The notes beneath the pieces are model-generated. The model worked only from the letters and a program-made list of their open reading frames with translations. It was not told the origin of the DNA and ran no database searches. A stretch of 64,000 nucleotides of DNA. Origin: UKL13-2 sp036394575. GTDB lineage: Bacteria > Pseudomonadota > Gammaproteobacteria > Burkholderiales > Usitatibacteraceae. Positions 43,805 to 51,168 of the stretch are shown in pieces; positions within the stretch are counted from its first letter, which is position 1, and every line of letters starts with the position of its first letter. The position numbers were made by a program, and so were the translations under genes. The stretch covers positions 1 to 64,000 of the forward strand of contig DASWEY010000050.1 of NCBI GenBank assembly GCA_036394575.1, given 5' to 3'.

Positions 43805-44380
43805 TTATTGCTTGGCCTTGGCGACGGTAACCAGTGCCGGGCGCAGGATGCGATCGTGCAGGGCATAGCCCTTCTGCATCACGCTCACCACCGTGTTGGC
43901 TTCCTGGTCCGACTCGACCGCGGCGATGGCCTGGTGCCTGGTCGGGTCGAACTTCGCGCCCAGCGGATTCACCTCCGCGATCGAGAATTTCTCGAACACG
44001 GTCGTCAATTGGCGCGCGGTCAGTTCCACGCCCTGCTTGAACGATTCGATCGAGGTGTTTTCCACCACAAGGGCCGCGTCCAGGCTGTCCTTGACGGCGA
44101 GCAGGGCGTCGGCGATTTTCTCCACGCCGAATTTCTGTGCCTTCAGTACATCCTCGGCGGCGCGGCGGCGGATGTTTTCTGTATCGGCCTTGGCGCGCAA
44201 CCACTCGTCCTTGTGTTTTTCGGCTAGCGCGATGGCCTCGGACAGTTTGGCCTCAATGGCGGCCATCGGATCGTTCGCTGCCGCAGTTTCAGCAGCTACA
44301 TTGGCAGCAGCACCGGTCGCAGCGGAATCATCGACGCTGCCGCCGGAAGTCGTCGGCGCATCGTTTGTTGTTGTGCTCAT
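43805..44380 (-). CDS. grpE: nucleotide exchange factor GrpE
   Basis: The product (191 residues) releases ADP from DnaK. The N-terminal 45 residues are Ala/Thr-rich and disordered-looking. A coiled-coil helix follows (about 45-95, KHKDEWLRAKADTENIRRRAAEDV) and then the compact beta domain (about 100-190) with NPLGAKFDPTRHQAI and VVSVMQKGYALHDRILRPALV, both GrpE hallmarks. It is the first gene of the heat-shock cluster and has its own sigma-32 promoter. Confidence 0.96.
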   Translation of the reverse strand: MSTTTNDAPTTSGGSVDDSAATGAAANVAAETAAANDPMAAIEAKLSEAIALAEKHKDEWLRAKADTENIRRRAAEDVLKAQKFGVEKIADALLAVKDSLDAALVVENTSIESFKQGVELTARQLTTVFEKFSIAEVNPLGAKFDPTRHQAIAAVESDQEANTVVSVMQKGYALHDRILRPALVTVAKAKQ

Positions 44381-44415
44381 CCCTTAAATCTCCAATAAAA
44401 ACAAAGTCTTGGAAA

Positions 44416-44445
44416 ATATGGGGATGCCCCTATTAATTTCAAGGG
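44416..44445 (-). promoter_or_regulatory. sigma-32 type heat-shock promoter of grpE
   Basis: Minus strand: CCCTTGAAA (44445-44437) and CCCCATAT (44423-44416), with CTTGAA and CCCCAT 14 bases apart. It is a near-perfect consensus match, 36 bases upstream of the grpE ATG. Confidence 0.88.
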
Positions 44446-44462
44446 CTTTGTTGGAAATTTTC

Positions 44463-44837
44463 TTAATTCGGCAGGTTTTTCTCCTGGTTGGCCTTTTTGT
44501 CGCTGAATACCAGCCAGGAAATCACCAGCGAAATCACGCTGTACATCAGCGAGCCGACCAGGGCCGCCATGAAGCCGTTGACGTTGAATCCCTTGATGAT
44601 CTCGGCCACGAACCAGAACAGCAGGGCGTTGATCACGAAAATGAACAGGCCCAGGGTCAGCAAGGTCACCGGCAGGGTCAGGATCACCAGCACCGGGCGG
44701 ATGACCGCATTCACCAACCCCAGCAACAATGCGGCCATCAGCGCCGGGAAAATGCCGTCGACTTGCACGCCGGAATACAGATAGGCCACCAACATCAGGG
44801 CCAGGCCGTTCAACAATAGTCTGAGCAGCAGTGTCAT
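44463..44837 (-). CDS. small four-helix membrane protein (phage holin family IV-like, PF04020)
   Basis: This 124-residue protein has four transmembrane segments (about 3-22, 29-50, 57-80, 90-113). The LVNAVIRPVLVILTLPVTLLTLGLF segment (about 41-65, with Asn, Arg and Pro conserved) is the diagnostic pattern of the YvlD/PF04020 family, widespread in bacteria and labelled holin-like. Function in non-phage genomes is unknown. The ATG has AGGAGGGGG upstream. It is upstream of grpE in the same direction but is separated by the heat-shock promoter. Confidence 0.85.
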   Translation of the reverse strand: MTLLLRLLLNGLALMLVAYLYSGVQVDGIFPALMAALLLGLVNAVIRPVLVILTLPVTLLTLGLFIFVINALLFWFVAEIIKGFNVNGFMAALVGSLMYSVISLVISWLVFSDKKANQEKNLPN

Positions 44838-44897
44838 GTTTCCCCCTCCTGGGCTAAAGCGGCATAATACCGCCCCTCACCTTATATTCTGTCGATC

Positions 44898-45719
44898 ATG
44901 AGCGTCCACAAGGCTGCAAAGCGCATTTCCATTCCCGATCTTCGCGCCATGAAGGGTCCGGGAAAGATCGTCATGCTGACCGCCTACACCAAGCCGATGG
45001 CGCAGCTGCTCGACGCGCACTGCGATGTGCTGCTGGTCGGCGATTCGCTGGGCATGGTGGTCTACGGCCTCGACAGTACCTTGGGCGTTTCGCTCGACAC
45101 CATGATCGCCCACACCCAGGCCGTGATGCGCGGCTCCAGCCATGCCTGCGTGCTGCTCGATATGCCCTTCGGCAGCTATCAGGAATCGAAGGAACAGGCC
45201 TATCGCAACTGCGCCCGCGCCATGGCCGAATCCGGCGCGCAGGGCTTGAAACTCGAAGGCGGCGCCGAGCTGGTCGAGACCGTGGAGTTCCTGGTCGCGC
45301 GTGGCATCCCGGTCATGCCGCATATCGGCCTGATGCCGCAGCGCGTGAATGAAATGGGCGGCTTCAAGGCGCAAGGCCGCGAAGACGATGCCGCGAAAAA
45401 GTGGACCACCATCGCCAAGCAATTTGAAGCTGCCGGCGCGTTTGGTTTGTTGATCGAAGGCACCGTCGAACCCGTCGCCCGCGCGGTGGCCGAAGCGCTC
45501 AAGGTGCCGCTGATCGGCATCGGCGCCTCGCCCGCCTGCGATGGTCAGGTGCTGGTGACCGAAGACATCCTCGGCCTGTTCCCCGACTTCACGCCCAAGT
45601 TTGCCAGGCGTTATGTGGAGATGGGGACGGCGGTCAGCGAGGCGGCGGCGGCTTATGCCAGTGATGTCAGGACAGGAAAATTTCCCGCGCTGGAGCATTG
45701 CTTTGGGGTGAAGAAGTAG
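44898..45719 (+). CDS. panB: 3-methyl-2-oxobutanoate hydroxymethyltransferase
   Basis: The product (273 residues) makes ketopantoate from alpha-ketoisovalerate in pantothenate and coenzyme A synthesis. LTAYTKPMAQLLD (about 24-36), LLVGDSLGMVVYG (about 43-55) and KLEGGAELVETVEFL (about 116-130) carry the substrate and Mg2+ contacts, and GIGASPACDGQVLV is the C-terminal motif. panC, often adjacent, is not in the window. The gene is divergent from the holin-like gene, and a palindromic repeat follows its stop. Confidence 0.96.
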   Translation: MSVHKAAKRISIPDLRAMKGPGKIVMLTAYTKPMAQLLDAHCDVLLVGDSLGMVVYGLDSTLGVSLDTMIAHTQAVMRGSSHACVLLDMPFGSYQESKEQAYRNCARAMAESGAQGLKLEGGAELVETVEFLVARGIPVMPHIGLMPQRVNEMGGFKAQGREDDAAKKWTTIAKQFEAAGAFGLLIEGTVEPVARAVAEALKVPLIGIGASPACDGQVLVTEDILGLFPDFTPKFARRYVEMGTAVSEAAAAYASDVRTGKFPALEHCFGVKK

Positions 45720-45767
45720 TCGCGGTGCGAGTTACCGTGCACAGTGGAATTCAACAGGCCGGATTTT

Positions 45768-45836
45768 AAAAGTCCAGCACTGGCGCGCATTTCTGGGCAT
45801 TTTTGTCTGAAAAGGCGCGCCAAATGGCGTTCTACA
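45768..45836 (-). repeat. palindromic interspersed repeat, copy B (opposite orientation to copy A)
   Basis: Read on the minus strand it begins TGTAGAACGCCATTTGGCGCG, like copy A over its first 20 bases, has a CAAAAATG loop and ends GCGCCAGTGCT with a less perfect tail. It begins 48 bases after the panB stop. Flanking bases up to 45901 are AT-rich and show no gene. Confidence 0.75.
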
Positions 45837-45901
45837 TGTTTTTTTCCTAGAGATGAGACGGCGCAATTTGTAGGGTAGACCCTATTTATATACGCCCGCC
45901 A

Positions 45902-46156
45902 TTATCCTTGATCATCACAAAGTCGCGCGCGGGCCTGTTCTAAAAGCGCCTGATAGTTTGCTGCGAATGGCTCCGATAAAAGTTTTTCAAGTCTGTTGCA
46001 TAGACTCCAAAGAGCGCGCTTCTCCGCTTGGTCCTCGATTGAAAGGGCTTCAGTGTTGCTGAATCTTTCGAGGAGCTCGAAGAGAACGAGCGCCTCATCA
46101 GAAGTTAATTGAATGGTGACGCTGCTCGAGTTTTCAAGCGAAGAATCTTTGTTCAT
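45902..46156 (-). CDS. small conserved-looking acidic protein of unknown function
   Basis: This 84-residue protein is predicted to be mainly helical. LTSDEALVLFELLERFS (about 17-33) and EDQAEKRALWSLCNRLEKLL (about 41-60) resemble an uncharacterised family of small cytoplasmic proteins found scattered in bacteria, from memory only. No signal or membrane segment is visible. The region is AT-richer than its neighbours. The ribosome site is weak. It could be a recently acquired gene, given its separation from the surrounding metabolic genes and closeness to repeat B. Confidence 0.6.
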   Translation of the reverse strand: MNKDSSLENSSSVTIQLTSDEALVLFELLERFSNTEALSIEDQAEKRALWSLCNRLEKLLSEPFAANYQALLEQARARLCDDQG

Positions 46157-46196
46157 TTTTTCGTCTATTTATGGATTGGATGAATGGGTCGAAATT

Positions 46197-47312
46197 TTAA
46201 CTACTCCCACTCATCGCCTTAGCCCGCTGCGAAGACAACTCATTCTCCCGCCCCGCCGCATCCCGATCCCAACTCTCGCTGACCCAACCCTGCAAATGCT
46301 CCCGCGCAATATCGGTCAGAGCGCCGACATAGGCGTCAGTGTCATTGGCTACCGGCAGGTAATTGAATTCCTTCCCGCCAGCATGCAGAAAAGTTTCCTT
46401 GCCCTCATCGGCAATCTCTTCCAGCGTCTCCAGGCAATCCGCGGCGAAGCCGGGACAGATCACATCGACCCGACGCGTACCGTCCTTGCCCAGCGCCTCC
46501 AGCGTCTTGTCGGTATACGGCTGCAGCCATTCCGCCTTGCCGAAGCGTGACTGGAAAGTGACGATGTAATCGCCTTTTTTCAGGCCGAGGCCTTCGGCGA
46601 TGAGGCGCGCGGACTTGTGGCTTTCGCAGTGGTAGGGGTCGCCCTTGTCGAGGTGGAACTTGGGCACGCCGTGGAAGGTCATGAGCAATTTATCTTTGGC
46701 GAAATCGGGGCGGCCGAGTTTCATCCAGTGCGCTTCGACATTGCGCACGATCGCCTGGATGTAAGCGGGATGATCGTGAAAGCTGCGCACCAGGCGAATG
46801 CCCGGCACATTGCGCCGTTTCATCAGCACCTGCGCGACCTTGTCGAAGGTGGAGGCGGTGGTGCTGGCGGCGTATTGCGGGTACAGCGGCAGCACCAGGA
46901 TATTGTCGCAATGCTGCGCCTTGAGTTTGTCGATGCCGGCTTCGATGCTGGGCTTGCCGTAGCGCATGGCCGGCACCACCACCAGCGGGCTCTTGATGAT
47001 TTCGCCGAGATAGCCGCGCAGCATTATCGCCTGGCGCTCGGTGTAGACGCGCAAGGGCGAGCCTTCCTTCATCCAGATGGTTTGATATTTGGCGGCGGAT
47101 TTGGCCGGGCGCACATTGAGGATGATGCCGTTGAGAATGAGCCACCAGATCCACCGCGGGATTTCGACGATGCGCGGATCGGAGAGGAATTCCTTGAGAT
47201 AGGTTTTGACCGAGGCCTTGGTCGGCTCGTCCGGCGTGCCCAGGTTCACCAGCAGGATGCCGGTTTTGCGCTGGGTGCCGTGGGGGAAGGGGGGTTCGGG
47301 TTGGTAAGCCAT
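46197..47312 (-). CDS. hemH: ferrochelatase
   Basis: The product (371 residues) inserts Fe2+ into protoporphyrin IX, the last step of protoheme synthesis. LLVNLGTPDEP near the N-terminus, LPLYPQYAASTTAS (about 140-153), MTFHGVPKFHLDKGDPY (about 206-222) with the conserved His, and CPGFAADCLETLEEI with the Glu triad region are all present. It precedes a perfect palindromic repeat (copy C). It is in the same direction as hrcA. Confidence 0.96.
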   Translation of the reverse strand: MAYQPEPPFPHGTQRKTGILLVNLGTPDEPTKASVKTYLKEFLSDPRIVEIPRWIWWLILNGIILNVRPAKSAAKYQTIWMKEGSPLRVYTERQAIMLRGYLGEIIKSPLVVVPAMRYGKPSIEAGIDKLKAQHCDNILVLPLYPQYAASTTASTFDKVAQVLMKRRNVPGIRLVRSFHDHPAYIQAIVRNVEAHWMKLGRPDFAKDKLLMTFHGVPKFHLDKGDPYHCESHKSARLIAEGLGLKKGDYIVTFQSRFGKAEWLQPYTDKTLEALGKDGTRRVDVICPGFAADCLETLEEIADEGKETFLHAGGKEFNYLPVANDTDAYVGALTDIAREHLQGWVSESWDRDAAGRENELSSQRAKAMSGSS

Positions 47313-47329
47313 GTCGCTTATGCAAAATG

Positions 47330-47395
47330 AAACTCAAGCATTGGCGCGGCGTTTGGGGCAAAAATGGCTGGAACGCCGCGCCAATGCTTGAGTTT
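47330..47395. repeat. palindromic interspersed repeat, copy C (perfect hairpin)
   Basis: Two perfect 24-base arms (47330-47353 and 47372-47395; 3' arm starts AACGCCGCGCC and ends GCTTGAGTTT) flank an 18-base loop containing GGGGCAAAAATGG. It lies 18 bases upstream of the hemH ATG and 30 bases after the hrcA stop (47426). As a stem-loop it is extremely stable; the 3' half matches copy A closely. Confidence 0.9.
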
Positions 47396-47425
47396 TGTTA
47401 TTTTATCTGGAGAATCGGTGCCGAC

Positions 47426-48439
47426 TTAGTGTTGACTAAGCGCCGCCGACAACAGCTTGGAAGTGACATCGACAATCGGGATCACGCGCTCGTAGGCCAT
47501 GCGCGTCGGGCCGATCACACCGACCGTGCCCACCACCTGGCCATCGACTTCATAGGGCGCAGTGACCACCGAGAATTCGTCCAGCGGCACCAGCGCCGAT
47601 TCGCCGCCGATGAAAATCTTCACGCCTTCGGCCTGCTGCGAGATATCGAGCAGTTCCATCAATTGCGTCTTCTGGTCGAACACATCGAACAGGCGGCGGA
47701 TCGAGGCCATGTTCGAGGAGATATCGTCGACATTGAGCAGATTGCGCTCGCCGGACATGACCACGCCCTTGTTCTCGCCGGCATTGGCGCGGGCATCGAC
47801 CACGGCCGACATCAGGGTGGAAATATCGTGGTGCAACTGCGAGAGCTCGAACTTGACCTTCTCGCGGATGCGGTCGAACTCGTAGCCGCCGTAATGCTGG
47901 TTGATATAGTTGGCGGCCTCGACCAGTTGCGCGGGGGAATAGGGTTTGTCGGTGATGATGATGCGGTTCTGCACATCGCCGTCGGTGGCGACGATGATTA
48001 GCAGCACGCGTTTTTCCGAGAGCTGCATGAACTCGACATGCTTGAGTCCCACGCCCTGGCGGCGCGGGGTCATGACGATGCCGGCGAAATGCGTCAGATC
48101 GGAAAGCATCTGCGAGGCTACCGTCACCATCTGGCGCGGATCGGCCGGACGCAGCTGTTCGCGGATCTGCTCATGCTCCATATGTTCCAGCGGCTGGATC
48201 GTCAGCAATGTATCGACGAACAGGCGATAGCCCTTGGGCGTCGGCACCCGGCCGGCCGAGGTATGCGGACTGGCGATATAACCCATTTCCTCGAGGTCGG
48301 CCATCACATTGCGGATCGACGCCGGGGACAGTTCCATCCCCGAGAATTTCGACAAGGCGCGCGAGCCCACCGGCTGACCGTCGGCGATATGACGTTCGAC
48401 CAGGAATTTGAGCAGTGTGCGTGCGCGTTCGGAGAGCAT
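47426..48439 (-). CDS. hrcA: heat-inducible transcription repressor HrcA
   Basis: The product (337 residues) is the repressor that binds CIRCE elements and is titrated by GroE. It opens with MLSERARTLLKFLVERHIADGQPVGS, the winged-helix DNA-binding part, and continues with SPASIRNVMADLEEMGYI. An upstream frame from 48475 adds 12 residues before the normal start and is rejected. No CIRCE box is seen in this window, so its targets (usually groESL) lie elsewhere. It is divergent from nadK. Confidence 0.95.
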   Translation of the reverse strand: MLSERARTLLKFLVERHIADGQPVGSRALSKFSGMELSPASIRNVMADLEEMGYIASPHTSAGRVPTPKGYRLFVDTLLTIQPLEHMEHEQIREQLRPADPRQMVTVASQMLSDLTHFAGIVMTPRRQGVGLKHVEFMQLSEKRVLLIIVATDGDVQNRIIITDKPYSPAQLVEAANYINQHYGGYEFDRIREKVKFELSQLHHDISTLMSAVVDARANAGENKGVVMSGERNLLNVDDISSNMASIRRLFDVFDQKTQLMELLDISQQAEGVKIFIGGESALVPLDEFSVVTAPYEVDGQVVGTVGVIGPTRMAYERVIPIVDVTSKLLSAALSQH

Positions 48440-48493
48440 GATCCCATTGTATGTAAAACTTGCCCCGCGGTGCAAAACGATTCCGGTGTCCGC

Positions 48494-48523
48494 CGATTCG
48501 GCGCGATTCGGCGCGATTCGGTG
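48494..48523. repeat. three-copy 10-bp tandem repeat between hrcA and nadK
   Basis: Three copies of a CGATTCG-containing decamer (GCGCGATTCG type, first copy with one mismatch) lie in the divergent hrcA-nadK promoter region. Such short repeats can vary in number. Confidence 0.6.
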
Positions 48524-48577
48524 TTTTCTCGGTCGCGGCTGTCGCCCTGGGCCGATTGTTATGCTTTAATCGCCGAA

Positions 48578-49453
48578 ATGAATAATAAATTCCAGATTGT
48601 CGCAATCATCGGGCGGCCCAATGGGGTGGCGCTGGCCGAACCGGTCCGGGCGCTGCATCGCCTGCTGCTCGCGCGCGGCGTGCGCGTGCATACCGACCCG
48701 CGCGTCGCCGAGCTGCTGGAGCGCACGCCCGACCAGGTGCTGCCGATGGAAGCCCTGATCGCCAGCGCCGATCTGGCGATTGCGGTGGGCGGCGACGGCA
48801 CCCTGCTGGGGGTGGCGCGCATCGCCGCCGCCGCCAAGGTGCCGATTGTCGGCGTCAACCTCGGCACCCTGGGCTTCCTCACCGACATCCCCAAGGATGA
48901 GATGGAGACCCTGGTTTCCGCCCTGCTGGATGGCCGCTACACCGAAGAGGCGCGTCTGATGCTGGACGGCGAAGTGCGGCGCGGAGCCGAGACGATTTTC
49001 AAGAGCGTGGCCTTCAACGACGTGGTGGTCAGCCGCGGCGCGATGGGCACCATGATCGAGTTCGCGGTCGAGGTCGACGGCGAGTTCATTTATTCCCTGC
49101 GCGCCGATGGTTTGATCATCGCCACGCCCACCGGCTCGACCGCCTATGCGCTGTCCAGCGGCGGGCCGATCCTGCAGCCCGGCCTGGCGGCGATGGCCCT
49201 GGTGCCGATTTCGCCGCATACCCTGTCGAACCGGCCGATCGCCATTCGCAGCAATTCCGAAGTGCGCGTAAAGCTGATCAGCGGCGCCAATGCGCGCGTC
49301 AACTTCGATGTACAGGCCTTCTTCGATCCGCGCACGGACGATGAGGTCATCATCCGTGCCCACCCGAACCCGCTGCGCCTACTGCATCCGATGGGCTATT
49401 CCTATTTCGGCATGCTGCGCACCAAGCTGCACTGGAACGAAAGAACGTCATAG
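48578..49453 (+). CDS. nadK: NAD kinase
   Basis: The product (291 residues) makes NADP from NAD and ATP. It has the GGDGTLLGVAR motif (about 70-80), NLGTLGFLTDIP (about 97-108), and DGLIIATPTGSTAYALSSGGPI (about 177-198), all family signatures. ATG 48578 gives the family N-terminus (FQIVAIIGRP); a longer frame to 48038 is mostly antisense to hrcA. Adjacent to recN in the same direction with 8 bases between. Confidence 0.96.
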   Translation: MNNKFQIVAIIGRPNGVALAEPVRALHRLLLARGVRVHTDPRVAELLERTPDQVLPMEALIASADLAIAVGGDGTLLGVARIAAAAKVPIVGVNLGTLGFLTDIPKDEMETLVSALLDGRYTEEARLMLDGEVRRGAETIFKSVAFNDVVVSRGAMGTMIEFAVEVDGEFIYSLRADGLIIATPTGSTAYALSSGGPILQPGLAAMALVPISPHTLSNRPIAIRSNSEVRVKLISGANARVNFDVQAFFDPRTDDEVIIRAHPNPLRLLHPMGYSYFGMLRTKLHWNERTS

Positions 49454-49461
49454 GAAGAACC

Positions 49462-51135
49462 ATGCTCCGCGCCCTGGCCATTCGCGACTTTGTCATCGTC
49501 GATTCCCTCGAGCTTGATTTCGACTCGGGCTTCACCGCGCTCACCGGCGAAACCGGCGCCGGCAAGTCGATCATGATCGATGCCCTGTCCCTGGCCCTGG
49601 GCATGCGCGCCGACGGCAATGTGGTGCGCGTCGGCCAGGCGCGGGCGGAAATCACCGCCGAATTCGAGCTGTCCGGCGCCGCCGACGCCAGGCAATGGCT
49701 GGTGGACAACGAACTCGCGGACGACGACGCCAATATCTGCATCTTCCGCCGCGTGCTCGACGCCGGCGGGCGCTCCAAATCCTTCATCAACGGCACCTCG
49801 GTCACGCTCAGCCAGGCGCGCGATCTGGCCGAGCGGCTGATCGATATCCACGGCCAGCATGAACATCAATCCCTGCTCCGGCGCGACGCCCAGCTGACCC
49901 TGCTGGACGATTTCGCCGATAACGCGAGCGTGCTGGAAACGCTGGCGGTGAAACACGCGGCATGGTCGCAACTTGCCGCCACCCGCGCCGCGCGCGAGGC
50001 CAATGAGGCCGCCATCGTGCGCGAGTTCGAGGAGCTCAGCTACCAGATCGCCGAATTCGAAAAGCTCAATTTCTCCGCCGCGCGCTGGGAAGACACGCAG
50101 GCCGACCAGCGCCGCCTGGCGAACGCCGCCAGCCTGATCGCCAGCACCGATGCCGCCATCAACGGATTGTCGGAATCCGAGTCGGCGGCGCTGTCGCAAA
50201 TCGACGGCATCGCGGCCGACCTCGGCCATGCGGCCGATACCGACCCGGCCCTGAAAGAGGCGGTGAGCCTGATCGAATCGGCCGGCGTGGAATTGCGCGA
50301 GGCGGTTTCGTCCCTGCGCCACTATCTGCGCAAGCTCGAGGTCGATCCGGCGCGGCTCACCGAACTGGATCGCGAAATATCGGATGTGCAGGAAATCGCC
50401 CGCAAATTCCGCATCGAGCCCAAGCGTATTCCCGAAATGCTGCAGCAAAAGCGCGATCGTTTGAGTGCGCTCGGCGGCGGCCAGTCGCTGGACGCCCTGA
50501 TCGAGCAGGAACGCGCCGCCGAGGCCGCATACATGGAATTGGCGAAAAAGCTGACCAGATCCCGCCAGACGGCGGCGAAGAAATTTGCCACCGAAGTCAC
50601 CAAATCGCTGCAGCTGCTGGCAATGGCCGGCGGCCGCTTTGCCGTCGAATTTTCGCCGCGCGAACCCTCGGCCGCCGGACTTGAAACCTGCGAATTCCAG
50701 GTCGCCGCGCACGAGGGCCAGCCGTTGGGCCCGCTGGCCAGGATCGCCTCGGGCGGCGAGTTGTCGCGCGTGTCGCTGGCGATCCAGATGATGGCCAGTG
50801 CCCGGGGCGGCGTGGCCACCATGATCTTCGACGAGGTCGACGCCGGCATCGGCGGGCGCGTGGCGGAAGTGGTCGGCCGCCTGCTGCGCGCGCTGGGGAT
50901 GAATCATCAGGTGTTGGCGGTGACGCATTTGCCCCAGGTCGCGGCCTGCGCGGTGCATCAGTTCCAGGTGGCGAAGATGGCGCGCGACGGTGTCGTCACC
51001 ACGTCGATCACGGCGCTGGCGGCGGAACAGCGCGTGGACGAGATCGCGCGCATGCTGGGCGGCATCACCATCACCGCGGCCACGCGCAAGGCGGCGGCGG
51101 AAATGCTGGAGAATGCCGATCGGGTGCTGCGCTAG
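49462..51135 (+). CDS. recN: DNA repair protein RecN
   Basis: The product (557 residues) is an SMC-like ATPase for double-strand break repair. The Walker A is TGETGAGKSIM (about 29-39) and the Q-loop region reads DIHGQHEHQSLLR. A long coiled-coil middle section (about 150-380, many Glu/Arg/Ala) follows, then the ABC signature LARIASGGELSRVSLAIQ and Walker B ATMIFDEVDAGIGG. The usual betaproteobacterial pair nadK-recN is intact. Confidence 0.96.
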   Translation: MLRALAIRDFVIVDSLELDFDSGFTALTGETGAGKSIMIDALSLALGMRADGNVVRVGQARAEITAEFELSGAADARQWLVDNELADDDANICIFRRVLDAGGRSKSFINGTSVTLSQARDLAERLIDIHGQHEHQSLLRRDAQLTLLDDFADNASVLETLAVKHAAWSQLAATRAAREANEAAIVREFEELSYQIAEFEKLNFSAARWEDTQADQRRLANAASLIASTDAAINGLSESESAALSQIDGIAADLGHAADTDPALKEAVSLIESAGVELREAVSSLRHYLRKLEVDPARLTELDREISDVQEIARKFRIEPKRIPEMLQQKRDRLSALGGGQSLDALIEQERAAEAAYMELAKKLTRSRQTAAKKFATEVTKSLQLLAMAGGRFAVEFSPREPSAAGLETCEFQVAAHEGQPLGPLARIASGGELSRVSLAIQMMASARGGVATMIFDEVDAGIGGRVAEVVGRLLRALGMNHQVLAVTHLPQVAACAVHQFQVAKMARDGVVTTSITALAAEQRVDEIARMLGGITITAATRKAAAEMLENADRVLR

Positions 51136-51168
51136 GTTTCCCGGCCCGCGCCGCGCGGGCAAGATCGT

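Noticed and set aside
43715..44462. CIRCE element (TTAGCACTC inverted repeat) near the heat-shock genes
   Set aside because: I looked for it because hrcA is nearby, but found no matching inverted repeat; the promoters are of the sigma-32 type instead.
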